Assembly (NCBI RefSeq): GCF_900115295.1
Contig: NZ_FOVZ01000001.1
Coordinates: 1,054,001 to 1,118,000, forward strand
Length of the DNA stretch: 64,000 nucleotides
Source of the DNA: Sphingomonas sp. OK281
Lineage (GTDB): Bacteria; Pseudomonadota; Alphaproteobacteria; Sphingomonadales; Sphingomonadaceae
Direction: 5' to 3'
Made by a program: the position numbers and the translations under genes. Within the stretch, counting starts at the first letter, position 1, and every line of letters starts with the position of its first letter. The notes beneath the pieces were generated by a model, which saw nothing but the letters and a program-made list of their open reading frames with translations, was not told the origin of the DNA and ran no database searches. Shown one piece after another: positions 33,272 through 42,385 of the stretch.

Positions 33272-33688
33272 ATGACCGACCACTCTACCCTATCGCATGC
33301 CGGCATCGGCGTTTCGCTGGTCGATGGCGACCCCACGATCCGCCGCGCGCGCCAGATCATGCTGCTGTCCGAACGCTATGACGTGCGCTCCTACGCCACC
33401 GGCGCGGCGCTGCTCGCCGATCCCCGCTCCCGCGACGTGTCGTGCATCGTCGTCGATATCGACGGGATCGGCGGCAGTGGCTTGGATACGCTCGACGCGA
33501 TGCGTGCGTCCGGCTGGCGGGGGAAAGCCATTCTGCTCGACGGTGGCATGCCGCACGCGACGCTGACCCACGCCGCCGAACGTCACGGCGACCGCATCCT
33601 CCACCGCACCACCGGAGACGCCCCCCTCCTCACCGCGATCGCCGCCTCGATCGACCATAGCTGGTCCAGCTGGAACGCCGAGGGTTGA
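33272..33688 (+). CDS. Single-domain, partly degenerate response-regulator receiver, 138 aa
   Basis: Receiver fold without an output domain: SLVDGDPTIRRARQIMLLSE, then phospho-acceptor Asp62 in CIVVDIDGIGG. The conserved Lys near the C-terminus (usually KP) is replaced: DRILHRTTGDAP. It may act as a phosphate sink or inhibitor for the adjoining FixLJ pair. AGAAGGA lies before ATG 33272; an in-frame ATG at 33251 is possible. Confidence 0.75.
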   Translation: MTDHSTLSHAGIGVSLVDGDPTIRRARQIMLLSERYDVRSYATGAALLADPRSRDVSCIVVDIDGIGGSGLDTLDAMRASGWRGKAILLDGGMPHATLTHAAERHGDRILHRTTGDAPLLTAIAASIDHSWSSWNAEG

Positions 33689-33702
33689 TTGAAACGAATG
33701 GT

Positions 33703-33745
33703 TGGCGGGGGCGCCCCCATGGCTCCCCCGTAGGCCGCCCCCGGT
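33703..33745. terminator. GC-rich hairpin between convergent genes
   Basis: Runs of G (GGCGGGGGC) and C (GCCGCCCCCGG) fold over GCGCCCCCATGG. It separates the receiver gene from the leftward small gene. No U-run; a terminator role is a guess. Confidence 0.3.
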
Positions 33746-33755
33746 TGCTACATGC

Positions 33756-34040
33756 CTAGCAGGCGAGCTTCAGCGTAAGGCGTGGCCGCGCCGCCGCATG
33801 CCGAAGCGTCGGCGGCGTGACCGTACGCTCGGCCCGGATCACACGCCGCGGGATCGCAACCACAGGCTCCACGACCAGGCACGGCAACGTCGCGACAAGC
33901 GCCTCGAGCCTGTCGCGATACAGCCGCGCGAGTGTCTCATGCACGACCCGCGCACAAGGCCCGGCCGCCGCATCGGCCATCGCCAGCGTCGCGTCGATGC
34001 GTCGCCGGAAATAGAGTATCTCGGTATGGATAGCGTTCAT
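33756..34040 (-). CDS. Small uncharacterised protein, 94 aa
   Basis: Starts MNAIHTEILYFRRRIDATLA with GGGGAG as ribosome site. The first half is helical with His/Arg/Glu-rich amphipathic turns (VVHETLARLYRDRLEALVAT), the second is Pro/Arg/Thr-rich and basic. I do not recognise the family. A TCGGAAAGCACGTA site lies ~100 bases upstream, placing it in the same putative regulon as the USP and BON genes. Confidence 0.55.
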   Translation of the reverse strand: MNAIHTEILYFRRRIDATLAMADAAAGPCARVVHETLARLYRDRLEALVATLPCLVVEPVVAIPRRVIRAERTVTPPTLRHAAARPRLTLKLAC

Positions 34041-34140
34041 GGCGAGCTCCCCGCCGGCTCGCCTCGTTGCCGCACGATGCGGGTGTCGATGGGCTGATCC
34101 GTATCAAGACAGTAGCGCGATCGGGCGAAAGCGTCGGGAC

Positions 34141-34154
34141 TCGGAAAGCACGTA
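34141..34154 (-). promoter_or_regulatory. TCGGAAAGCACGTA half-site upstream of the 94-aa gene
   Basis: Matches the TCGGGAA-N-TACGCA motif at most positions; a further TCGGGAC lies 7 bases to the left. It sits between the end of ackA and the start of the small leftward gene. Confidence 0.5.
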
Positions 34155-34168
34155 CCTCGCCAAGCTCG

Positions 34169-35194
34169 TCAGGCGAGCGCGGCGGCGTGGATCGCGATCT
34201 GCGCGTCCTCCTGTGAGGGGAATATCCGGATCTCGAGACCCGGAACCCAGGCGAGACCCGTACGGATCGCCTGGACGGTAGGCTCGTCGTTCTCACCGAT
34301 GCCCCCCGTCAGCACGAGCAGGTCAGCACCCCCGAGCGAGACGATCATCGCCGCGATCTGCTTGCACACCGAGCGTTCGAACATGCGGATGGCGAGGTCA
34401 GCGTCGTCGGTCTCGGCAACGCGCAGAACGCGCATGTCGCCGGACAGCCCCGAGATACCCGTCATCCCGGCAGCATGATCGACCATCGTCGCCAGCACCT
34501 TGGCGTCCATCTCGGTTTCTCGCAGCAGGTACAGCAACACGCCGGGATCGATATCGCCCGTCCGGGTCGCCATCATCAAGCCGCCCGACGGGGTCAGCCC
34601 CATGCTGGTGTCGATCGATCGGCCATCGCGCACGGCGGTCACGCTCGCGCCGTTGCCGAGGTGCGCGATCACCAGCCGTGGGGGCATATCGCCGCCGAGT
34701 TGGCGGAGGATCGACTCGCAGGACAGGCCGTGGAAGCCGTAGCGCCGCACGCCGGTCGCCTGGTATTCGCGCGGGATCGGGAGCGTCCTTGCGATGTCGG
34801 GCATGTCCGCATGGAACGCGGTATCGAAGCACGCGATCTGCGGCACGCCCGGATAGCGTACCTCTGCGGCCCGGATCAGCGCCAGCGATGCGGGGCCGTG
34901 CAGCGGCGCGAACGCGCACGCTACATCCAGATCCGCCATCACGGCACCGTCGATCCGGCAATGCGCGTCGCGGTGCGGGCCGCCGTGGACGATCCGGTGG
35001 CCGATCACCGTCGGCACCGGCCACCCCTTCAGCGCCGCCTCTATCGTGTCGAAGAAGCGCGCATGGTCGTCGCCATCATCGTCCGGCGTCTCGATCGTCC
35101 CACCAACCAGCAGGACGGGCTCCGGATCGACCGCGTACAGCCCGTATTTGAGCGACGACGACCCGCTGTTGAGTGCAAGAACTACCGCGACCAT
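34169..35194 (-). CDS. ackA: Acetate kinase, 341 aa
   Basis: Converts acetyl phosphate plus ADP to acetate plus ATP. Motifs: [15 protein letters not shown] (N-terminal phosphate loop), [38 protein letters not shown] and [12 protein letters not shown]. About 60 residues shorter than E. coli AckA, without loss of these motifs. It overlaps the phosphoketolase stop by 13 bases; together they turn sugar phosphates into acetate with ATP gain. Confidence 0.92.
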   Translation of the reverse strand: MVAVVLALNSGSSSLKYGLYAVDPEPVLLVGGTIETPDDDGDDHARFFDTIEAALKGWPVPTVIGHRIVHGGPHRDAHCRIDGAVMADLDVACAFAPLHGPASLALIRAAEVRYPGVPQIACFDTAFHADMPDIARTLPIPREYQATGVRRYGFHGLSCESILRQLGGDMPPRLVIAHLGNGASVTAVRDGRSIDTSMGLTPSGGLMMATRTGDIDPGVLLYLLRETEMDAKVLATMVDHAAGMTGISGLSGDMRVLRVAETDDADLAIRMFERSVCKQIAAMIVSLGGADLLVLTGGIGENDEPTVQAIRTGLAWVPGLEIRIFPSQEDAQIAIHAAALA

Positions 35195-37566
35195 TGCCAG
35201 TCACGCACCTCCGGCAGATCGTCGCCCTGCTCGGCGATGTAGAGCTTGTGCCGCTCCATCGTCGTCCAGTACCGCGCCGTCTCGCGCGGCACGCGGTCGC
35301 GCAGCCGAGGCACCCGCTCGATCGCGTCGAGCGCCAGCCGGTACCGGTCAAGATCGTTCAGCACGACCATGTCGAACGGCGTCGTCGTCGTCCCCATCTC
35401 CTTGTAGCCACGGACGTGGATATTGGCGTGGTTCGCGCGCCGGTACGTCAGCTTGTGGATCATCGCCGGATAGCCGTGGAACGCGAAGATCACCGGCTTG
35501 TCCGCTGTGAACATCGCGTCGAACTCGCGCTCGTCGAGCCCGTGCGAATGTTCGGAGCGTGGCTGCAACACCATCAGGTCGACCACGTTGACGACCCGGA
35601 TGCGGATATCGGGCACGTACGCACGCAGCATCGTCACCGCGGCCAACGTCTCCAGCGTCGGCACGTCGCCTGCGCACGCCATCACCACGTCGGGGTCCGC
35701 GTCGTCGCCCGCCCAGTCCCAAATCCCCGCGCCCGCGGTGCAGTGCCGCACCGCCGCGTCGATCCCGAGCCATTGCCACTCCGGCTGCTTCCCCGCGACG
35801 ATCACGTTCACATAGCCGCGACTGCGCAGGCAGTGATCGCCGACCGAAAGCAAACAGTTCGCATCGGGCGGAAGGTAAATCCGCGCGACGTCCGCGGTCT
35901 TGTTCGCGACATGATCGATGAACCCCGGATCCTGGTGCGACAGCCCGTTGTGATCCTGCCGCCAGACATGCGACGTCAGCAAGTAATTGAGCGACGCGAT
36001 CGGCCGCCGCCACGGGATCGTCCTGGTCGTCTTCAGCCACTTGGCATGCTGGTTGACCATCGAATCGACGATGTGGACGAACGCTTCGTAGCACGAGAAC
36101 AGCCCGTGCCGCCCGGTCAGCAGATACCCCTCCAGCCAGCCCTGGCACAGATGCTCGCTCAGCACCTCCATTACGCGGCCGTCGGGCCCGAGATGCTCGT
36201 CGACCGCCTCGACCTCCGCCATCCAGACTTTCCCCGAGACGTCGTACACGTCGGCCAGCCGGTTCGACGCGGTCTCGTCAGGGCCGAACAGGCGGAAGTT
36301 CACGCTGGCGAGGTTGAGCTTCATGACGTCGCGCAGATACCGCCCGAGCACGCGCGTCGCCTCAGCCCTGACCGTCCCCGGCGCGTCGACCGCCACCGCG
36401 AACTCACGGAAATCGGGCAGCGACAGCGGCACCATCAGCTCGCCGCCATTGGCGTGCGGGTTCGACCCCATCCGCCGATGCCCGGTCGGCGCTAGCGACG
36501 CATACTCCTCGAGGAACTTGCCGCTCGCGTCGAACAGCTCTTCGGGCCGGTAGCTCCGCATCCACTCCTCGAGCTGGCGCAGATGCTCCGGATCCTTGAA
36601 GTCCGCGATCGGCACCTGATGCGCGCGCCACGTACCCTCGACCGGCTTGCCATCGACGAACTTCGGTCCGGTCCAGCCCTTCGGCGTGCGGAACACGATC
36701 ATCGGCCAGCGCGGCCGCCCGGGCGTCGCGCCCTCGACACGCGCCGCCGCCTGGATCGCCTGAATCCGCGCCAGCGCCTTGTCGAGCGCGGCGGCGAGCT
36801 GCTGGTGGACCGCAGCCGGATCGCTGCCGCCGACATAATAGGGCTCATGCCCATAGCCGCGCAGCAACGCATCGAGCTCATGCCCGTCGATCCGCGCGAG
36901 GATCGTCGGGTTGGCGATCTTGAAGCCGTTCAGGTGCAGGATCGGCAGCACCGCGCCGTCACGCGCAGGGTTGAGGAACTTGTTCGAATGCCAGCTCGCC
37001 GCCAGCGCGCCCGTCTCCGCCTCGCCGTCACCGATTACGCACGCGACGATCAGGTCCGGGTTGTCGAACGCAGCGCCATAGGCATGCGCAAGCGAGTACC
37101 CGAGCTCGCCGCCCTCATGGATCGATCCCGGCGTCTCGGGCGCGACATGGCTCGGGATGCCACCCGGCCACGAGAATTGTCGAAACAGCCGGTGCATGCC
37201 CGACCGGCTCCGCTCGATCGCCGGATAACGCTCGGTGTACGAGCCCTCGAGATACGTGTTGGCCACCAGCCCCGGCCCACCATGCCCCGGCCCGATGATG
37301 TTGATCATGTCGAGGTCATGCTCGACGATCAGGCGGTTGAGATGGACGTACAGGAAGTTCAGCCCGGGCGTCGTCCCCCAATGCCCGAGCAGCCGCGGCT
37401 TCACGTCCGCGATCGTCAGCAGCCGATCGAGCAGCGCATTGTCGCGCAGGTAGATCTGACCGACCGACAGATAGTTCGCGGCACGCCAATACGCGTCCAT
37501 CCGGCGCAGCATGTCGGGGGACAGAGGGTGCGTCTTCGCAGGCGCCAGCGTTGCAGAATCGGCCAT
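35182..37566 (-). CDS. xfp: Phosphoketolase (xylulose-5-P/fructose-6-P), 794 aa
   Basis: ThDP enzyme splitting xylulose 5-phosphate (or fructose 6-phosphate) with phosphate to acetyl phosphate. Visible: [37 protein letters not shown] (ThDP/Mg site), [14 protein letters not shown] and [16 protein letters not shown]. Full family length. ATG 37566 has GGGAG upstream; a much longer frame running into the adh gene is a shadow. Ends inside ackA. Confidence 0.95.
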   Translation of the reverse strand: MADSATLAPAKTHPLSPDMLRRMDAYWRAANYLSVGQIYLRDNALLDRLLTIADVKPRLLGHWGTTPGLNFLYVHLNRLIVEHDLDMINIIGPGHGGPGLVANTYLEGSYTERYPAIERSRSGMHRLFRQFSWPGGIPSHVAPETPGSIHEGGELGYSLAHAYGAAFDNPDLIVACVIGDGEAETGALAASWHSNKFLNPARDGAVLPILHLNGFKIANPTILARIDGHELDALLRGYGHEPYYVGGSDPAAVHQQLAAALDKALARIQAIQAAARVEGATPGRPRWPMIVFRTPKGWTGPKFVDGKPVEGTWRAHQVPIADFKDPEHLRQLEEWMRSYRPEELFDASGKFLEEYASLAPTGHRRMGSNPHANGGELMVPLSLPDFREFAVAVDAPGTVRAEATRVLGRYLRDVMKLNLASVNFRLFGPDETASNRLADVYDVSGKVWMAEVEAVDEHLGPDGRVMEVLSEHLCQGWLEGYLLTGRHGLFSCYEAFVHIVDSMVNQHAKWLKTTRTIPWRRPIASLNYLLTSHVWRQDHNGLSHQDPGFIDHVANKTADVARIYLPPDANCLLSVGDHCLRSRGYVNVIVAGKQPEWQWLGIDAAVRHCTAGAGIWDWAGDDADPDVVMACAGDVPTLETLAAVTMLRAYVPDIRIRVVNVVDLMVLQPRSEHSHGLDEREFDAMFTADKPVIFAFHGYPAMIHKLTYRRANHANIHVRGYKEMGTTTTPFDMVVLNDLDRYRLALDAIERVPRLRDRVPRETARYWTTMERHKLYIAEQGDDLPEVRDWQWSR

Positions 37567-37568
37567 CT

Positions 37569-38600
37569 TCAGCTCCCGAAATCGAGGACGACGCGCGATG
37601 CGACCTGCCCGCGCTGGAGCCTGTCGAAGATGTCGTTGATCGCAGACAATGGTTGCACTTCGATGTCGGCCTTCACCTTGCCGTCGGCCGCGAACGCGAG
37701 CGCCTCGGCCATGTCCTTGCGTGTCCCGACGAACGATCCGCGCACCGTGATGCACTGCGCCACCACGTCGAACAGCGGCATCGGAAAGTCGCCCGGTGGC
37801 AGGCCGACGAGCACGCACGTCCCCTTGCGTCGCGTCATCGCCACGCCCTGATTGAACGCGGTCAACGAAGGCGCGGTGATCAACACGCCGTGCGCGCCGC
37901 CCCCGGTCCCGTCCTTCAGCGCCGCGATCGCGTCGGGCTTGCGCGCGTCGATCAACAGTTCCGCACCCAGCGCCCTGGCATGCGCGAGCTTGCCTTCGTC
38001 GACATCGACGGCAGCCACGCGCAACCCCATCGCCTTGGCGTACTGCACCGCCAGATGCCCCAGACCGCCGACGCCCGAGATCGCAATCCACTCGCCCGGT
38101 TTCGCGCCCGTTTCCCTGATACCCTTGTACGTCGTGATGCCCGCGCAGATGATCGGCGCCGCCTCGACCGCGGACAGGCCGGCGGGAATATGCGCAACGT
38201 AGTTCGGGTCGGCGAGGATGTATTCCGCAAACCCGCCATTGCGCGTGTAGCCGCCGAACTCCGCCTCGGCGCACACCGTCTCCCACGCGGACAAGCAGTA
38301 TTCACAATGTCCGCAGGCGGAATAGAGCCACGGCACGCCGACCCGGTCACCCAGCTTGACGATCGTTACGCCCACGCCGACTTCGACGACGATGCCGATC
38401 CCCTCATGCCCCGGAATGAAGGGGGGTGACGGCTTGACCGGCCAGTCGCCATGCGCGGCGTGCAGGTCGGTATGGCACACCCCGCATGCCTCGGTCTTGA
38501 CGACGATCTGTCCCGGTCCTGCTACCGGCACCGGCCATTCACGCAGGATCAACGGTTTGCCGAACGCCTCGACGACGGCGGCTTGCATCATACGGGTCAT
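37569..38600 (-). CDS. adhP: Zinc-dependent alcohol dehydrogenase (AdhP type), 343 aa
   Basis: MDR alcohol dehydrogenase with catalytic zinc motif [28 protein letters not shown], the structural zinc site ([15 protein letters not shown]) and Rossmann motif [14 protein letters not shown]. Would interconvert ethanol or other alcohols and aldehydes with NAD(H). Three bases separate it from phosphoketolase, so it belongs to the same operon and fits fermentative redox balance. Confidence 0.92.
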   Translation of the reverse strand: MTRMMQAAVVEAFGKPLILREWPVPVAGPGQIVVKTEACGVCHTDLHAAHGDWPVKPSPPFIPGHEGIGIVVEVGVGVTIVKLGDRVGVPWLYSACGHCEYCLSAWETVCAEAEFGGYTRNGGFAEYILADPNYVAHIPAGLSAVEAAPIICAGITTYKGIRETGAKPGEWIAISGVGGLGHLAVQYAKAMGLRVAAVDVDEGKLAHARALGAELLIDARKPDAIAALKDGTGGGAHGVLITAPSLTAFNQGVAMTRRKGTCVLVGLPPGDFPMPLFDVVAQCITVRGSFVGTRKDMAEALAFAADGKVKADIEVQPLSAINDIFDRLQRGQVASRVVLDFGS

Positions 38601-38626
38601 GAAACTTCCTTGAAGATGCGGATGGA

Positions 38627-39310
38627 TCAGCCTGCCATCCGAGCGACGAGCGCGGGATCGGCCAGCAAGGCTTCGTCCCCGAATGCGATCTGCGCGCAGG
38701 TCCGCTGCGCCTGGGCCGCGACGTCACGGAGATACTGGTCGGCGAACTGCTTGCGGAGATCCTGCGTGATATGCGCGAAACGGCGATGCTCCTGCGATCG
38801 CATCCCGAAGGCGTGGACGATATACTGGTCGAACACGCTGTTCAGCCCTTGCCCCTGGCCCTGTTCGTCGAGCCAGATCTTGCTCGCCGCCGACGTCGAG
38901 AAGCTGACAAGCCGCTTGCCGCCGAGCAGGTCGGTCTGCACCCTGCTCTGCAGCGTCTCGGGCTGGACGCCCGCGCCGAATACGCGCTCGACATAGCCCT
39001 TCAGCATCGCCGGCGGCGTCCCGAACCAGATCGGGTAGACCAGCACGAATACGTCGCAGCCTGCGATCGCGTCGACCTCGGCCAGCACATCCGCGCCATA
39101 GACCGCGGGGACGTTGGTCGGCCGCTCCGCCGCCTTCAGCACCGGATCGAACCCCATCGCATACAGGTCGCGGAAGACGACCTCCTGCCCCGCCCCGCGG
39201 ACCGCATCGCAATACGCCGCCGCGATCGCGTGATTGAAGCTCGCCGGACCGGGATGACACAGGATTACCGCATGACGTCCTCTTGCCGGATCTCGCTTGC
39301 CAACGACCAT
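38627..39310 (-). CDS. NAD(P)H:quinone oxidoreductase, flavodoxin_2 family, 227 aa
   Basis: FMN/FAD flavodoxin-like fold: AVILCHPGPASFNHAIAAAY, VFVLVYPIWFGTPPAMLKGY and FDQYIVHAFGMR are conserved in MdaB/NQO1-like reductases. It passes two electrons from NAD(P)H to quinones. It begins the leftward operon to adhP, xfp and ackA. A TCGGGAACTACGCA site and its inverted partner lie ~100 bases upstream of ATG 39310. Confidence 0.82.
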   Translation of the reverse strand: MVVGKRDPARGRHAVILCHPGPASFNHAIAAAYCDAVRGAGQEVVFRDLYAMGFDPVLKAAERPTNVPAVYGADVLAEVDAIAGCDVFVLVYPIWFGTPPAMLKGYVERVFGAGVQPETLQSRVQTDLLGGKRLVSFSTSAASKIWLDEQGQGQGLNSVFDQYIVHAFGMRSQEHRRFAHITQDLRKQFADQYLRDVAAQAQRTCAQIAFGDEALLADPALVARMAG

Positions 39311-39407
39311 CGTTCATCCCCGCCAAAGCTTTACGATCCTTGCCGAGCCTCGACGAAGCGCGGCATCACGATACAAAGGATCAAGTCGGCGGAATTTATC
39401 GGTTGGC

Positions 39408-39438
39408 AGTTCCCGATGTGACCCTCGGGAACTACGCA
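39408..39438. promoter_or_regulatory. Palindrome with an exact TCGGGAACTACGCA copy before the phosphoketolase operon
   Basis: AGTTCCCGA (39408-39416) and TCGGGAACT (39425-39433) are perfect 9-base inverted arms; the right one continues as TCGGGAACTACGCA (39425-39438), identical in 14 bases to the site at 29827. It is upstream of the quinone reductase operon and, on the other side, of the czc genes. Confidence 0.65.
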
Positions 39439-39581
39439 GAGCCGGAAGCTCCACGGCGCCCATCAATCCGGGTTCCGCACGGGCGCTCCCTGATGGTCGA
39501 CGAACACGCGTACCTGCTCCCCTGGGCGATCCGGCCGGGGTGCGGTTACATTGGCGCGGTAACCTGCTATTCGCACCGTCG

Positions 39582-39914
39582 ATGCGTAGGCTTCTGCCCT
39601 TCCTTGCCTGTCTGATGCTCGTGCTTACCGCATGGGTCGGCGTCGCGCATGCGGCCGAGGTCGGCGGCTGCATCGAAACCAGCCAGTACGAGGCCGCGTC
39701 GCACGCCGATGGCGACGGGGATCAGGTCGCGGCCGATGCGGACAAGGGCTATCCGCATCATCATGGCGGCTGCCACGCGCATCACATGAGTACGCCGGAC
39801 TCGGACACGCTGCCTAGCGTCGAGGGGCTTGTCCGCGCGACGCTTACCGGTGTCGCTGGCGTCGCGCTCTTCGGCCGGGATGCCGACACGGCCTTGCGAC
39901 CGCCCCAAGCCTGA
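39582..39914 (+). CDS. Small His-rich secreted protein preceding czcCBA, 110 aa
   Basis: Signal peptide RRLLPFLACLMLVLTAWVGV ending AHA; the mature part holds an acidic patch (SHADGDGDQVAADADKG) and the cluster YPHHHGGCHAHHMSTP, a likely metal-binding site. It starts 54 bases before czcC and is probably a periplasmic metal chaperone or sensor for the efflux system. The family is not named here. Confidence 0.7.
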   Translation: MRRLLPFLACLMLVLTAWVGVAHAAEVGGCIETSQYEAASHADGDGDQVAADADKGYPHHHGGCHAHHMSTPDSDTLPSVEGLVRATLTGVAGVALFGRDADTALRPPQA

Positions 39915-39968
39915 CTTGTCGATCGGGTGCGCCGTGCGCGCCCGCGTCCTCATCGTCAGGAGCATTCC

Positions 39969-41231
39969 ATGCATCGTATCTTTGCGGCCATATTGGTCGC
40001 AGGCGTCTGCGCACCGTCGCTGCAGGCCCAGACCCGTCCGCCGACATCCACCGAGCCGATCCTGAAGCTCGCAGAGGCACTCGCCCGCGCCGGCACGTCC
40101 TCGCCCTTCCAGGATGCAGCATCGGCCGGCGTACGTGCCGCCGAAGCGCAACGCCGGGTCGCGGCGCTTCGGCCGAACCCGTCGATCGTCGCCGAAAGCG
40201 AGAACGTCGCCGGGTCCGGTATGTATCGGGGCCTGCGATCGTCCGAGACGACGGTCGGACTGGCGCTTCCGTTCGAACGCGGGGGCAAGCGACGCGCGCG
40301 GATCGCCGTCGCCGAGGCGCAGATCGGCCGTGCCGATATACAGGCGGAGATCGCGCGCGCCGACCTCCGCCTGCGGATCACGCAGGCTTACGTCACGGCG
40401 GTGGCAGCGCAGCGTCGTATCACGATCGCCCACGATCAGGTCGGCATCGCCGCAGACGTCCTCCGGGCTGCCACGATCCGCGTGCAGGCAGGCCGCGCGT
40501 CACCGCTCGAGGAACAGCGCGCCGCCCTTGCGCGCGTGGCTGCCGAGGGCATGATGGAACGCACCGAACGATCGGCCTTGGTCGCTGTGGCGAACCTCTC
40601 CCGACTTCTCCAGATACCGATCGGGGCACTCGACACCATTTGGTTCCAGCAGGTGGATGCGCCCGGTCCGATCCGGCAATCCGGTTCGACCGGCATGCTT
40701 CTCGTCGCGGCCGCACGCGCGGATCTCGACACCGCCACCGCGCAGGTGCGCCTCGCGCGTAGCCAGCGCGTGCCGGACGTGACGCTCACCGCCAGCGCCA
40801 GGCGGCTCGAGCAGACGAACGACACCGCTGCCGTCTTTGGCGTCTCCATCCCGCTGAACGTCTTCAACGGTGGCCGATCGGCTGTCGCCGTGGCCGACGC
40901 GCAGCGCGACCAATCGGACGCGTTGCGCCGCGTGGCGCTGATCGACGCCGAACAGGACATCGCGACCACGCAGGCCGAGGCGGCAAACGCCGCGACCACG
41001 GCGCGCAACGCGACCGGGCCTGCGCTCGCCGCCGCCGTCGAGGCCGCGCGGATCGCGCGTATCGGCTACCGCGAAGGCAAGTTCGGACAGCTCGACCTGC
41101 TCGATGCCGAGCGGAGCCTTCTCGACACCAGGACGGCGGCGATCGATGCGCTTGCCAGCTATCACGATGCTCGCGCGCGCCTCGAAAGGCTGACTGCCGA
41201 AGCGCCGATTGCCAAGGATACCGACCGATGA
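39969..41231 (+). CDS. czcC: CzcC-type outer-membrane efflux protein (TolC family), 420 aa
   Basis: Signal peptide (HRIFAAILVAGVCAPSLQAQ) then two repeats of the TolC-type outer-membrane efflux protein domain, seen in AEAQRRVAALRPNPSIVAES and IGYREGKFGQLDLLDAERSL. It forms the exit duct of the RND pump. AGGAG precedes the ATG. Its stop overlaps the czcB ATG by four bases. Confidence 0.88.
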   Translation: MHRIFAAILVAGVCAPSLQAQTRPPTSTEPILKLAEALARAGTSSPFQDAASAGVRAAEAQRRVAALRPNPSIVAESENVAGSGMYRGLRSSETTVGLALPFERGGKRRARIAVAEAQIGRADIQAEIARADLRLRITQAYVTAVAAQRRITIAHDQVGIAADVLRAATIRVQAGRASPLEEQRAALARVAAEGMMERTERSALVAVANLSRLLQIPIGALDTIWFQQVDAPGPIRQSGSTGMLLVAAARADLDTATAQVRLARSQRVPDVTLTASARRLEQTNDTAAVFGVSIPLNVFNGGRSAVAVADAQRDQSDALRRVALIDAEQDIATTQAEAANAATTARNATGPALAAAVEAARIARIGYREGKFGQLDLLDAERSLLDTRTAAIDALASYHDARARLERLTAEAPIAKDTDR

Positions 41232-42382
41232 ACCGCACGATCCTGCGGGCGATCGCGCCTGCCGCCGCCGCTCTGGCCTTTGCAGGCTGTGGCCCCGCCC
41301 CCGACCCGGCGCCCGCTGCCAACGCGGTGACCAGCGAGGATGGCGAGAAGACTTCCGGCGATCCGGCGGTCGCCATCCTATCAGCACAGCAGATCGCCGA
41401 TGCCGGTATCGAGGTCACGCGCCCGACCGTCGGCGGCGTCGCCGGTGCGATCGAATTGCCCGCGACGATCGAGGGTGATCCGCAGGGCGTCCAGGTCGTG
41501 GCCGCGCCGATCGGCGGCCGGTTGGTGTCGCTCACCCGCAACCTCGGCCAATCCATCGCCCGCGGCGAGACGCTGGCAATCATCGAGAGCCGTGAGGCAG
41601 CGTCGCTCAACGCCGAGGTCGAGGCGGCCGGTGCGCGGTCAGCGCTCGCCCAGTCGAACCTTCGGCGCGAACAACGGCTGTTCGCCGAGCGCGTGTCGCC
41701 CGAGCAGGACCTTGTCGCCGCCCGAACCGCCGCGACCGAGGCCGGCATCGCGCTCCGGCTCGCCCGGCAGCAACTGTCGGCTACGGGTGGCGGAGGCGGC
41801 GCGCTCAACCGCATCGCGGTACGCTCGCCGATTGCTGGCCAGGTGATCGCCCGGTCGGCCACGCTCGGACAACAGGTCGCGGCCGACGCCGAAATCTTCC
41901 GCGTCGCCAACCTCGCCAAGGTGTCGGTCACGATGTCGCTCGTTCCCGCGGACGCGGGCCGCGTAAGGCCGGGTGCACGCGTCGAAGTCACGTCCGCCGG
42001 CCGCCGCCAGGACGGCCGCGTCACCTTCGTCTCGCCGATCCTCGACGAGACGACGCGTCTCGTGCCCGTGATCGCGACGATCGACAATACGGGTAGCATC
42101 TGGCGCGTCGGCGAGAATGTCGGCGTGTCGGTGCTGCTCCCGGCGAGCGGCGACCGCAGCGTCGCCGTGCCCTCTGCCGCGGTGCAGATGATCGGCGACC
42201 GGCCACATGTCTTCGTCCGCACCGCGACCGGGTTTCGCGCGACCCCGGTGACGCTCGGCCGCACCAATGGCGGCGCAGTCACCGTGACCGCCGGCCTGAC
42301 CGGCGAGGAGCGCATCGCCTCCACCAACTCGTTCACGCTCAAGGCCGAACTCGGCAAGAGTGCGGCGAAGGACGAGGACTAG
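41228..42382 (+). CDS. czcB: CzcB-type RND membrane-fusion lipoprotein, 384 aa
   Basis: Lipobox LAFAGC makes it a probable periplasmic lipoprotein. Barrel-sandwich and hairpin domains follow: VVAAPIGGRLVSLTRNLGQS, then AVRSPIAGQVIARSATLGQQ and the beta-barrel VRPGARVEVTS. It links CzcA to CzcC and may bind metal. No His-rich N-terminal stretch. Four bases before czcA. Confidence 0.9.
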   Translation: MNRTILRAIAPAAAALAFAGCGPAPDPAPAANAVTSEDGEKTSGDPAVAILSAQQIADAGIEVTRPTVGGVAGAIELPATIEGDPQGVQVVAAPIGGRLVSLTRNLGQSIARGETLAIIESREAASLNAEVEAAGARSALAQSNLRREQRLFAERVSPEQDLVAARTAATEAGIALRLARQQLSATGGGGGALNRIAVRSPIAGQVIARSATLGQQVAADAEIFRVANLAKVSVTMSLVPADAGRVRPGARVEVTSAGRRQDGRVTFVSPILDETTRLVPVIATIDNTGSIWRVGENVGVSVLLPASGDRSVAVPSAAVQMIGDRPHVFVRTATGFRATPVTLGRTNGGAVTVTAGLTGEERIASTNSFTLKAELGKSAAKDED

Positions 42383-42385
42383 ACC

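Noticed and set aside
33703..33745. Possible mobile repeat in the GC-rich hairpin
   Set aside because: No second copy was noticed in the window and it has no similarity to the cydD repeat; kept only as a weak terminator.
37852..37865. TTGAACGCGGTCAA, close to an FNR box
   Set aside because: It lies well inside adhP coding sequence, is off by one base, and has no start site in a sensible position.
37567..38286. Extension of phosphoketolase by 240 residues
   Set aside because: It overlaps the alcohol dehydrogenase gene on the same strand in another frame; the known family starts at ATG 37566.
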